Source: an uncultured Chloroflexota bacterium
Lineage (GTDB): Bacteria; Chloroflexota; Chloroflexia; Thermomicrobiales; UBA6265
NCBI GenBank assembly: GCA_937901745.1
Contig: CALGSZ010000048.1
Span: 29,768 to 93,767 of the forward strand
Length of the DNA stretch: 64,000 nucleotides
Direction: 5' to 3'
A program made the translations under genes and the position numbers. The notes under the pieces were generated by a model that was not told where the DNA came from, did not search any database, and worked only from the letters and a program-made list of their open reading frames with translations. Shown here piece by piece: positions 9,287 to 17,158 of this stretch. How positions within the stretch are numbered: the first letter of the stretch is position 1; every line of letters begins with the position of its first letter.

Positions 9287-9763
9287 ATGAATGGCACGGT
9301 GAGAGCAATTGGGCGGCTAGCGACTCGGGCAGCGATGGCGGGCATCCTGGTGGCGCTGGTCCTCGGCGTCGCGACAGCGCCGGCAGACGCGGCAACCAAG
9401 ATCAAGTCGAAAGTCGGCATTTCCGCGAACGAGTTCGCGGACGTCTGCGACGAATTTGGAGCCTCGGACATCACGGTTCGAAAGAACAAGAAGGGAGACA
9501 AGATCGTGACCTGCACGTGGAGCGACGGATTCAGCTCCTCGTGCAACTTCTCCACCAAGGAATGCGTGGACACGATCCCGCGTCGCGGTGATAAACGTCT
9601 GCTCGATTCAGGCATCGCCAGCGACGCTGGCATGATTCAGGCAAATGCAGGAGGATCGGATGCAACCGCCACACCTGTCGTGAATCAAGCAGAAGCCCAA
9701 GAGGCGGTCGTCGTCGCGGCTTCCGCCATCCCCGAGGATCCCACCGTCCCCGAGGAGCAATAG
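9287..9763 (+). CDS. Small exported cysteine-motif protein, paralogue 2 of 3
   Basis: This is the second member of the tandem family, 158 residues. The signal RLATRAAMAGILVALVLGV is followed by ADAATKIKSKVGIS and a domain with four cysteines in the phrases DVCDEFGAS, VTCTWSDG, SSCNF and KECVDTIP. The tail is rich in Ala, Glu and Val and ends acidic. The start ATG at 9287 is chosen because AAAGGAG sits six bases upstream; a GTG one codon earlier is possible. The open frame up to 9227 has no similarity to the neighbours. The gap to paralogue 1 is 71 bases, so the three genes are probably co-transcribed. Function unknown. Confidence 0.8.
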   Translation: MNGTVRAIGRLATRAAMAGILVALVLGVATAPADAATKIKSKVGISANEFADVCDEFGASDITVRKNKKGDKIVTCTWSDGFSSSCNFSTKECVDTIPRRGDKRLLDSGIASDAGMIQANAGGSDATATPVVNQAEAQEAVVVAASAIPEDPTVPEEQ

Positions 9764-9832
9764 GACGCGATGGCTCACCCACTGAGCTCGGCCAATCTCG
9801 GCCAGCGCAGACGGATCAGAAAGGAGACGGCA

Positions 9833-10354
9833 GTGAAAGGCGCGATGATGATTATCGGATTGTTCGCAACTCGTGCCGCGATGGCCGTGGTCGTGGTGGC
9901 CCTCGTCCTGGGCTTGGGGATTTCGAACGATTCAGCGGAAGCGGCGGGCAACATCAAAATCAAGACGAAGGTCAGTATCTCGGCAGACGAGTTCACGGGT
10001 CTGTGCCACGAAGCCGGGGCCGACAGCGTTCAGGTCCACACCGACGCGCAGGTCGTCAACTGCTTCTGGGATGACGGGTACTCGGTTTCGTGCGATTTCA
10101 AGGCCAAGGAGTGCGTGGACACCGTGCCGATCCCACGCCGCAATCCAAGAGGCGCGCGCAATCCGGAGGTGGCCGCCGGCGCTGACAGGATCAAGCTAAG
10201 CGACGGGTACACGGAAGCAACCAGCGCTCCAGTTCCGAGCCAAGCACCGGTTCAGGAAACGGTCGTCGTCGCGGATCGTGACATGGTCGCGGATCCCGCC
10301 GCCCCCATTGATCTCATCGCGACCGAGTCTCCAGAGGAGGAGCCCGCCGCGTAG
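9833..10354 (+). CDS. Small exported cysteine-motif protein, paralogue 3 of 3
   Basis: This is the third member, 173 residues, starting with GTG at 9833. The choice rests on an AAAGGAG six bases upstream, at the same spacing as in paralogue 2, and on alignment of the signal region LFATRAAMAVVVVALVLGLG. The conserved domain carries four cysteines in GLCHEAGA, VNCFWDDG, VSCDF and KECVDTVPIP. It is closer to paralogue 1 in the second half of the domain (DGYSVSCDFKAKECVDT against DGSFVSCDFKAKECVDT) and closer to paralogue 2 in having the first Cys. The tail is acidic and low in complexity. No known domain is recognised. Confidence 0.8.
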   Translation: MKGAMMIIGLFATRAAMAVVVVALVLGLGISNDSAEAAGNIKIKTKVSISADEFTGLCHEAGADSVQVHTDAQVVNCFWDDGYSVSCDFKAKECVDTVPIPRRNPRGARNPEVAAGADRIKLSDGYTEATSAPVPSQAPVQETVVVADRDMVADPAAPIDLIATESPEEEPAA

Positions 10355-10724
10355 GCAGCTCTCCCACGTAGTGCCTCGCTCCGTTGCCACCGTCGAGCAA
10401 TCGACTCACGACACGAAGCCAAGCAAGTCGGCCAGTGGGCGGTTCGGCAAAGTCGCACTTCTCGACTCCCGTGACAACTCCTGACCGTGACGACGCATAA
10501 GGGCGCGGCGGCTTCGCAACCGAGGATGGAACCGCCGAGGCCGGGCCCTTTCGCTCACTCTCTCGGTGATCGAACTCCCGGGAGACTCGTGATTCAGCGC
10601 TCTTATCCAAATCCTCTGCAAGATCGTTGACTTTGCTGATGACATTCGTCACAAAGCAGCGTAGGATGGCCTCATCTCTATTCCCGGAGATCGCCAGTCC
10701 GAGCGCTGCATGGAGGGATCGGTC
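10355..10724. other. Gap between the small-protein cluster and the repeat protein
   Basis: These 370 bases hold no convincing gene. The left half contains a terminator-like hairpin (10499-10550). The right half should hold the promoter of the repeat protein, but I see no hexamer pair with normal spacing. A TTGACT (10627-10632) and a TAGGAT (10662-10667) are 29 bases apart, too far to pair. A GGAGGG lies just before the ATG at 10725. Confidence 0.5.
10499..10550 (+). terminator. Terminator-like hairpin after the three paralogues
   Basis: An outer stem AAGGGC with GCCCTT and an inner stem GGCGG with CCGCC form a bulged hairpin, followed by TCGCTCACTCTCTC. It is weaker than the LCP terminator because the two stems are interrupted. 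Confidence 0.4.
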
Positions 10725-12815
10725 ATGATCGTAAAGGCTCAGCGAGTCGACGCTCGCGTTCGCGTTCTCTTCATCGCCGTCGCGCTGGCGCTCACCGGCG
10801 GCCTCGGTCTCCCGATTTTCGTGGGCAACGGAATTGGCTACAACGACGCGCTCGCGGCGAACAACAGCGGCTTGTATGTCAACGTCTGGAAGTGTCAGTC
10901 GTCGTACGGACGCGACCTGAATCAGCTGCTCGCCAACTGCACCATCGCCTCCGACATCACCTTCGAGGTGATTGGCCAAGGAGTCTATGGCCCGCAGACC
11001 TTCGTCGGCGGATTCTCCTTGTCGAACATGCCGAACGCGGTCTACGTGATCAAGGAGTACATCCCGCAGGGGTACGTCGAGCCGGTCGTCTTTTGCGGGA
11101 AAGGCCCCTCGAACAGCAGTCAGACTCCGCCATTGTCTGAGGTGATCACCTACGACGGTGTCTACGAGGTCCAACTCGGAGACGGAGAGGCTGTCTGGTG
11201 CAACTGGTTCAACGTCCCACCGACTGGTGGCCCCCCGACGCAGAAGGTGAGCGGCTTGATCCGCGCGCATGGCTGCCCGCCAGGCTTCGACGCCATCAGC
11301 GCCGATATCTACGAGCTGGCTGCTAATTGCCAGGGACCGATGGCCAACATCGGTTATACGGTCACAGCGAGCAACTTCCAGCACACGGTTATCTCGAACC
11401 AGGCCGGATGGGCTGAATTCAACGATGTCCCCACCGGTCAGATTTCGGTCAACAGCGAAATGCCGACTGGCTATGGCGTGATGCGAGCCTTCTGCAACCA
11501 GCGCAACACGCAGGGAGAGTCGAAGGGCAATTCGGAGTACGACGTCTCGGATGATGGCACCATCAGCTTCACGATGGAGCCACAGTACGAATCGTTCGAT
11601 TGCGACTGGTTCTACGCTCCCGCGCCGCGCGGCGTGTCGGTCACGATCGTCAAGTACTACTGCCCCGAGCATGTCGGTTACAACTACGGTGGCTTCGAGG
11701 ACTATTCCTCCGCATGCACCGAGCTCGCGGAAGGCGTGACCTTCAAGCTCGACAGCGACTCCACCGGGAATCCAGGCGACAAGGACACCGATGCGAACGG
11801 CCAAGCGTCCTGGTCGGACCTCGAGGCGGATCACTACTACCTCTCGGAGCTGCCCGAGTACGCGCCGCAGGGATACGGCCGGCCGGTCGCCTTCTGCGGC
11901 TACTACGATCCCGCCGCGACGCAGGATCGCCAGTACGAGCGGTACGACGTCTCCTCCGACTACCGGATCGAGTTCGATCTCGCCGACGGCCAGGCGATCG
12001 CCTGCGTGTGGTTCAACATCGTGCGAAATCACCAGGAGCAGCCAACCGCCGAACCAGGCGCGACTGAAGAGCCGGGAGACGGTCCTTCGATCGAGCCTAG
12101 CTCTGACGGCGCCTCGTTCACCCTCATCGCCTACACCTGCGATCCCGGCTACGATCCATACGAGGATGAGGCTGACCCCGAAGCTGATTGCCCCGACACG
12201 ACGGACGGCCTGCCGTTCCGGCTGTTCAACGAGGACGACGAGCACGAGGGCGAGACGGGCGACGAGGACGAGGGGACGGTCGTCTTCTCCGATCTCGACG
12301 AGGGTATCTACACGCTGCAAGCCGAGCTGCCAGAAGAGACCGCACTCGCTTTCATCCTAGCCTGCGAGAGCGACGTCTCTTCGTTCGAGGATTATCCCTT
12401 CTACCCGTTCGCGCTCGTCGGCGCTGACGGCACTGTCCGGCTCGCGCTCCTCGATGGCGAGAACCTTGCCTGCTCCTGGTACAACGTCCCCGCTCCCGAA
12501 ACGGAGCTGGCGACGATCATCGTCGAGAAGCAGTGGTGCGCCGGTCCCTCGACGACGCTGACGGCATGCGAGTCGGATACGGGCGGCGTCGTGTTCATCC
12601 TGACACCTGCCAACGGTGATGGCGAGGAGGTCACCGCCACGACCGACGATGAGGGTCGCGCGACCTTCGAAGTCCCAGCTGGCACCTACACCCTGGAGGA
12701 GGAGGAGGGCACCGAGCCGTGCTTCTCGGTATCCAATGCGTTTGACGATGACGGCAATCTCGTCGTCGAAGGTAGCGAGATGGTCGAGGTCACGCTCTAC
12801 AACTGCGGCAACTGA
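10725..12815 (+). CDS. Exported protein of five prealbumin-like repeats with four cysteines each
   Basis: The 696-residue product has an N-terminal hydrophobic signal (about residues 11-35) and no C-terminal sortase motif or TM anchor, so it is probably released. The rest is five related domains of 100-130 residues (about 49-165, 175-298, 303-432, 462-589, 596-696). Each has two Cys early, one after the central strand (FC, AC or PC) and one in the closing C-x-W-(F/Y) or YNC motif: C57/72/124/159, C184/202/257/293, C313/331/391/427, C472/489/547/583 and C605/615/666/694. The GxAxWxDLxxGxYxLxE-type core resembles SpaA/Cna-B or prealbumin-like folds. A Pro/Glu/Thr linker (435-460) separates domains 3 and 4. 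The ATG at 10725 has GGAGGG upstream. Confidence 0.85.
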   Translation: MIVKAQRVDARVRVLFIAVALALTGGLGLPIFVGNGIGYNDALAANNSGLYVNVWKCQSSYGRDLNQLLANCTIASDITFEVIGQGVYGPQTFVGGFSLSNMPNAVYVIKEYIPQGYVEPVVFCGKGPSNSSQTPPLSEVITYDGVYEVQLGDGEAVWCNWFNVPPTGGPPTQKVSGLIRAHGCPPGFDAISADIYELAANCQGPMANIGYTVTASNFQHTVISNQAGWAEFNDVPTGQISVNSEMPTGYGVMRAFCNQRNTQGESKGNSEYDVSDDGTISFTMEPQYESFDCDWFYAPAPRGVSVTIVKYYCPEHVGYNYGGFEDYSSACTELAEGVTFKLDSDSTGNPGDKDTDANGQASWSDLEADHYYLSELPEYAPQGYGRPVAFCGYYDPAATQDRQYERYDVSSDYRIEFDLADGQAIACVWFNIVRNHQEQPTAEPGATEEPGDGPSIEPSSDGASFTLIAYTCDPGYDPYEDEADPEADCPDTTDGLPFRLFNEDDEHEGETGDEDEGTVVFSDLDEGIYTLQAELPEETALAFILACESDVSSFEDYPFYPFALVGADGTVRLALLDGENLACSWYNVPAPETELATIIVEKQWCAGPSTTLTACESDTGGVVFILTPANGDGEEVTATTDDEGRATFEVPAGTYTLEEEEGTEPCFSVSNAFDDDGNLVVEGSEMVEVTLYNCGN

Positions 12816-12850
12816 GCCTGAGCACGGCTCCGCGATCAGACACAACAGAA

Positions 12851-12885
12851 CCGAGGCGCGGTTGCTACTCGCGGCCGCGCCTCGG
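12851..12885. terminator. Hairpin between convergent genes
   Basis: A perfect 11-bp stem (CCGAGGCGCGG and its complement) with a 13-base loop lies 35 bases after the repeat-protein stop and 28 bases from the end of the convergent MFS gene. No T-run is obvious on either side; it may serve both strands. Confidence 0.55.
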
Positions 12886-12913
12886 CGCGTGTCATGGATA
12901 CAGACCAGGAGTC

Positions 12914-14350
12914 TTAGGAGGCGGGAGCTGGCGCGGGCGCCGGGCGGTACTTGGTCAGCGCGGCGACGGCGCCTGCGGCGATCAGGGCGGCAATCGCGAC
13001 CGCGACCCGCTCGACGCCGAACAGATCGGCCGCTACGCCGGCGAGCAGCGTCGGGATCAGCGCGCCGACGTTCTGAATTAGCGATTGGGTAGCGACGACC
13101 TGACCGCGCGCGGCAGGGGGCGTCCGCGCTAGGAGCACGGAGCGGGCGCAGACGCTGACGACCGAGGTCGCGAATCCGGCCGGGATGGACATGACCATCA
13201 CGACCAGAACGAGCGGCGTCAGGTGCAGCGACTCAGCCAGCCGGTCGATCGGCAGGCGGAGATTGTGCGTGAGGAAGGTGTAAATCGGGATCAGGAAGCC
13301 GAACATCGCGATACAGGTCGCGAAGAGTATCAATCCCGAGGTCGCAACGCGCCGCGGACCGAACAGCCGCCCGAGTGCCGGAGAGACGCGAAGTCCAAGG
13401 AGCAGCCCCAACGCCGCCGGAGCGAAGACGAAGACGGTGTTCTCCGCCGCCGTATCCAGCACCCCCTTCAGGTAGAGGGGCGTGATCACCACCAGGGCGC
13501 TACCGCCGATTCCGACCAGGACATCGTCGGTCAAGACCTCGTAGATGACGTGGTCGTTCCGCGCGACTCTCCAGCCTCCAGCCAGCGCCTGCCGGAAGGA
13601 TCGGGGTTTGGGGATCGGCGATGGCGAGCGCAGGTGATCCTCCACGGGCGGCAGCAGCCCGACGCAGAGGGCCGCGAGCACGAAGCACGCGCCGCAAAGC
13701 GCGAACAACGCCGGCGGGCCGGCAGTCTTCAACAGGAGCGGCGCCAGGACGACGAGACCCAAGCCCTGTGCGAGCGTCAAGGCGAGGTTCGCCATTGCCT
13801 GCGCGGACGGCAGCTGCTCGCGCGGGACGAGCGACGCCAGCAGCGATGCTTCTCCCGGTGCATAGAACTGGTGGATGATCCAAATGCCGAGCGTCGCCGC
13901 GAAGATCCCGGCCAACGACGGCTCGTGCGTGATGAGCGCGAGCACGAAGGAGAAGCGAACTAGGTTCAGGATCAGGAGCATCGGCCGCCGGGGAATGGAG
14001 TCGACGACATACCCGGCGGGCAGCCCGAACGCAAGCGACGGGATGATGGCGCAGATGACGAAGAGCGAGTTGTAGAACGAGGCGTCCGTCCGATCGACGA
14101 CGATGATGAGCAGCGCGTACAGCAGCGCGTTCTGTCCGATCTGCGCCAGGAGCCGGGAGGTCCAGTAGAGGCGGAAGGATTCCTCGCGCAACAGCGACGA
14201 GCCGCGCCGCGTCTTCACGCGACGAGCCGCTGGCGCCCGCGCGGTCGGCACGGCCAGCGCACGCGAACGCGCCGCGCCGGGAACATCACCAGGAAGCGGC
14301 TGCGTCATCTCGTCCCGAGCGCTTGCCGGCCGCACCACGTCTTTACCCAT
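12914..14350 (-). CDS. Major facilitator superfamily transporter
   Basis: This 478-residue integral membrane protein has the twelve-helix pattern of MFS exporters of the EntS/MFS_3 type. It opens with a basic cytoplasmic arm, then FRLYWTSRLLAQIGQNALLYALLIIVV, followed by the loop GYVVDSIPRRPMLL, the MFS loop 2-3 signature region (G-x3-D-x2-RR). Several further hydrophobic segments follow and the C-terminus is Ala/Pro-rich. The start ATG at 14350 overlaps the stop of the upstream membrane-protein gene by eight bases, so the two are translated together. Substrate cannot be read from sequence. Confidence 0.88.
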   Translation of the reverse strand: MGKDVVRPASARDEMTQPLPGDVPGAARSRALAVPTARAPAARRVKTRRGSSLLREESFRLYWTSRLLAQIGQNALLYALLIIVVDRTDASFYNSLFVICAIIPSLAFGLPAGYVVDSIPRRPMLLILNLVRFSFVLALITHEPSLAGIFAATLGIWIIHQFYAPGEASLLASLVPREQLPSAQAMANLALTLAQGLGLVVLAPLLLKTAGPPALFALCGACFVLAALCVGLLPPVEDHLRSPSPIPKPRSFRQALAGGWRVARNDHVIYEVLTDDVLVGIGGSALVVITPLYLKGVLDTAAENTVFVFAPAALGLLLGLRVSPALGRLFGPRRVATSGLILFATCIAMFGFLIPIYTFLTHNLRLPIDRLAESLHLTPLVLVVMVMSIPAGFATSVVSVCARSVLLARTPPAARGQVVATQSLIQNVGALIPTLLAGVAADLFGVERVAVAIAALIAAGAVAALTKYRPAPAPAPAS

Positions 14351-14849
14351 CGCGAATCGCCACGATTGGCAACGCCTCACGCACGGTATCGAGCGACGGT
14401 CGGACGTCGAAAAACGCCATCAACACGAGCGCATCGCCGACGAGCAAGACGGCTAGCAGCGCGATCGGAGCGACCGGTCCAATCGAGGCGAGATACCTAC
14501 GGACGCGGAAGCGATCGTTGCTCGCCAGGAGAAAGATCACCCATCCCGTGCCGACGAGGATGCTGCCGAGCGGCAACGTCTCCGGCCGCTCCACATCCTG
14601 CCAAAGCATCACGCCGAGCGTCAGGATCGTCAGCAGCGCCCCAGGCAGGACGAGCAGCGCCACCACCGCCCAGATCGCGTGCGCCGACCGCTCGCGCGGC
14701 AGCATGCGGGTTGGCCGCCGCTCGTGCGGCCACGCGCCTTCGACCGCGGTTTCGACCGCCTGCAACGTAAACAGCATCGCCACGCTCAGGCCGATCAGGA
14801 GCCAGAGCATGCGATTGTCGGTCTGGAGAAAACTCGGAACGTCAGGCAT
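14343..14849 (-). CDS. Small four-helix membrane protein of unknown function
   Basis: I do not recognise a family. The 168-residue product has about four hydrophobic segments: LWLLIGLSVAMLFTLQAV, then AIWAVVALLVLPGALLTILTLGVML, SILVGTGWVIFLLAS, and VAPIALLAVLLVGDALVLMAFF. Short charged loops connect them and there is a basic stretch near residue 45. Its 3' end overlaps the MFS transporter start by eight bases, which suggests a partner or chaperone role for that transporter. The gap to the aminotransferase gene upstream is 117 bases. Confidence 0.7.
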   Translation of the reverse strand: MPDVPSFLQTDNRMLWLLIGLSVAMLFTLQAVETAVEGAWPHERRPTRMLPRERSAHAIWAVVALLVLPGALLTILTLGVMLWQDVERPETLPLGSILVGTGWVIFLLASNDRFRVRRYLASIGPVAPIALLAVLLVGDALVLMAFFDVRPSLDTVREALPIVAIRDG

Positions 14850-14966
14850 CGATGGTCAAAGGTTCTCAGACGTATGCGGGCACATGAGCCGGCGACAGGA
14901 GCCGGTTAGAACGAGAGTAGCACAGCTGTGGCCAGCGGGGGTGGCCCGAAAGTGCCTCCGACGGCG

Positions 14967-16199
14967 CTACCGTCGTTCGGCCGAGGCAAGAAATGCTGCG
15001 ATGGCTTCGCCCAATCGCCGCGCTCCCTCGTCGATCGCGGGCTCCGGCAGCGACGAATAGCTCAGCCGGAAACCGGAATGACGCCGCTGGTCGGGCGGAT
15101 AGAAGTACGATCCCGGCAGGAAGGCAACGCCATAAGACGCTGCTACTGGCAGAAGATCGTCCGCGCTCAGACCGTCCGGCAGCTCCGCCCAGACGAAGAA
15201 GCCGCCCTCCGGCTCTAGCCAACGAACGCTCGCCGGAAAATGCGCGCGCAGCCCGTCAAGGAGTATGTCTCGCCGCTGCCGGTAATGCGTCCGCAGCCCC
15301 GCGACATGCTCGTCCAGGAAGCCCTCGGCCGCGTGGTAGACCGTCCGCATCGCCACCCGATTCGAGTGGACGTCGGCCCCCTCTTTCGCCATCAGCAGGA
15401 GCTTCAGGAGCGGCCGCGGCGCGATCATCCAGCCAACGCGCAGGCCGGGCGCGATCGTCTTGGAGAAGCTGCCAAGATAGAACACGTTCGGATCGCTCGC
15501 GCGCAGCGCGGGCGGTGGTGGCGCGCCGTAGTACAGCTCACCGTACGGATCGTCCTCCACGACGGGGATACCGCGATCCGCGCAGAGCGCCAACAGCGCC
15601 TCGCGCCGAGCAGGGCTCTGCGTGGCCCCGGTCGGGTTCTGATACGTCGGCACCGTATAGAGCAGCTTGGGTTGCGCGCCGGCCCGGTCGAGCAGCCTGG
15701 CAAGCTCCTCGACAACGATTCCCTCGTCGTCCACCGGAGCGATCAGGTAGCGCGTCTCATAGGCGTCGAACGCTTGCATCGCGCCGATGTAGGTCGGCCC
15801 TTCGATGACGACCGTGTCGCCAGGATCGACGAGTAACCGCGCGATGAGATCGATCCCTTGCTGGCTGCCGTTGGTCACCATGATCTCGTCGGGATCGACC
15901 TGCACGCCCCGGTGCGCCATGCGCCGCGCGATCAGCTCACGCAGCGGCTGGTAGCCTTGCAGCTCGCCATAGTCCAGATTGCCCGCGGCCTCCGCCCAGG
16001 CGCGAACGGCAGCCTCTTGCAGGCGATCCATCGGCACCGCCTCGGCTCCTGGCGCCCCGTTGCCGAAATAGATGCCATCCGGCCGGTCGGCCACTAGCTG
16101 CCAAGCGTCGCTCCAGGGCGACGTCTCGAACGCCTTCGATCGCCGAGCAAGACGCGCGGCGCCCGGCACAGTGGTCGCTCCGACGCTCGTCGCGCTCAT
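14967..16199 (-). CDS. PLP-dependent class I/II aminotransferase (2-aminoadipate/LysN-like subgroup)
   Basis: The 410-residue fold-type I enzyme transfers amino groups with pyridoxal phosphate. Visible are the cofactor Lys in SFSKTIAPGLRVGW (Lys about 247), the Asn in YQNPTG (about 187-191), the Asp in VEDDPYGELYY (about 217) and the C-terminal GFRLSYS arginine that binds the substrate carboxylate. The N-terminal FGNGAPG and LDYGELQGYQPLRELIA blocks are typical of the subgroup of 2-aminoadipate, aromatic or branched-chain aminotransferases related to MocR-type regulators, but no DNA-binding domain is attached. The start ATG overlaps the AlaX stop (ATGA), so the pair is coupled. Substrate is uncertain. 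Confidence 0.9.
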   Translation of the reverse strand: MSATSVGATTVPGAARLARRSKAFETSPWSDAWQLVADRPDGIYFGNGAPGAEAVPMDRLQEAAVRAWAEAAGNLDYGELQGYQPLRELIARRMAHRGVQVDPDEIMVTNGSQQGIDLIARLLVDPGDTVVIEGPTYIGAMQAFDAYETRYLIAPVDDEGIVVEELARLLDRAGAQPKLLYTVPTYQNPTGATQSPARREALLALCADRGIPVVEDDPYGELYYGAPPPPALRASDPNVFYLGSFSKTIAPGLRVGWMIAPRPLLKLLLMAKEGADVHSNRVAMRTVYHAAEGFLDEHVAGLRTHYRQRRDILLDGLRAHFPASVRWLEPEGGFFVWAELPDGLSADDLLPVAASYGVAFLPGSYFYPPDQRRHSGFRLSYSSLPEPAIDEGARRLGEAIAAFLASAERR

Positions 16200-16948
16200 C
16201 GTCCCGCCGTCTCCTCCGGCCCATCGACGAGCGCGATCTCCAGCCGCTTGTTGATCCGCCCCTTGGACCGCGTGCCGATGACCTTGATTCCCCCAACTTC
16301 TCGTGTATTCGCGACGTGCGTTCCGCCGTCCGCCTGCAAGTCGAGTCCGACGATCTCGACGGTCCGCACCTCTTTGATCCCTTCCGGCAAGAGATTGATC
16401 TTCGTCCGGATCAGGTCGGGGATCTTGAAGGCTTCCTCGCGGGGCAGGATGTTGACCCGCACCTCACGCCCTTGTTGGATCTCCTCGTTGGCTCGTCGCT
16501 CGATTTCCGCCACGCGCTGCGGCGAGAGATCCTCCAGCTCGAAATCCATCCGGGCCTTTTCCGGCCCCATGTTGCCGCCGGTGACGAGCGCGCCGTAGTC
16601 GCGAAACACAACACCGCAGAGGACGTGGAGCGCGGTGTGCATGCGCATCAGCCGGTAGCGCGTTTCCCAATCAAGCTCGCACGCGACGGTCTCCCCGGCT
16701 TGCGGAAGCGGATCGGCGGGCTCCAAGGTGTGGAGCACCCGGTCGCCGTCCTTTCGCACCGAAGTCACCCGCCATTGGAACCCGTCGGATGGTCGTGTCA
16801 TTAGCCCGGTATCGGCCGGCTGCCCACCGCCGCCTGGGTAGAAAGCTGTCCGGTCGAGGACAACCGTTCCGGTCGTTGGATCGACATCAACGACTTTGGC
16901 TTCCCAGGCACGCAGGTAGCTTTCGCGTTGATACAAGAGGTCCGTCAT
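16196..16948 (-). CDS. AlaX-type alanyl-tRNA editing protein
   Basis: AlaX proteins hydrolyse tRNA-Ala mischarged with serine or glycine, acting in trans as a free copy of the AlaRS editing domain. The 250-residue protein shows the N-terminal beta-barrel phrase TAFYPGGGGQPADTG (about 34-48), the zinc motif HTALH (104-108), the GGNMG loop, and the second metal motif as DGGTHVANTREVGG (207-220). In AlaRS the equivalent is CGGTH; here Asp stands at the Cys position, as I recall for some AlaX members, so zinc binding may rely on His alone. It is followed by the overlapping aminotransferase gene. No AlaRS gene lies in the window. Confidence 0.88.
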   Translation of the reverse strand: MTDLLYQRESYLRAWEAKVVDVDPTTGTVVLDRTAFYPGGGGQPADTGLMTRPSDGFQWRVTSVRKDGDRVLHTLEPADPLPQAGETVACELDWETRYRLMRMHTALHVLCGVVFRDYGALVTGGNMGPEKARMDFELEDLSPQRVAEIERRANEEIQQGREVRVNILPREEAFKIPDLIRTKINLLPEGIKEVRTVEIVGLDLQADGGTHVANTREVGGIKVIGTRSKGRINKRLEIALVDGPEETAGR

Positions 16949-17158
16949 TGTGGCACCAACCCAGCCGCCGCAGCGGCAATCCTACCGGCGGCGGATCACC
17001 CATTGCCCGGCCCCTGCGCCGCATCTCCTCAACAATGAGTCACCCGATGATAGGCGGAGTGCCACCAGCCGTCAAACAACGGCTAGCGGTTGTCGCCAAT
17101 ACTGCAGCGATGACATCCCGCAGCAGTTTGTCCTGGCCGCCGCGCGTCTGACGCGCTG

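Noticed and set aside
10627..10667. TTGACT and TAGGAT as the promoter of the repeat-protein gene
   Set aside because: The spacing is 29 bases, too long for a sigma-70-type promoter.
10314..12320. 668-codon minus-strand frame opposite the five-repeat protein
   Set aside because: The plus-strand protein has a signal peptide, a ribosome-binding site and regular cysteine repeats; the antisense frame has none of these.
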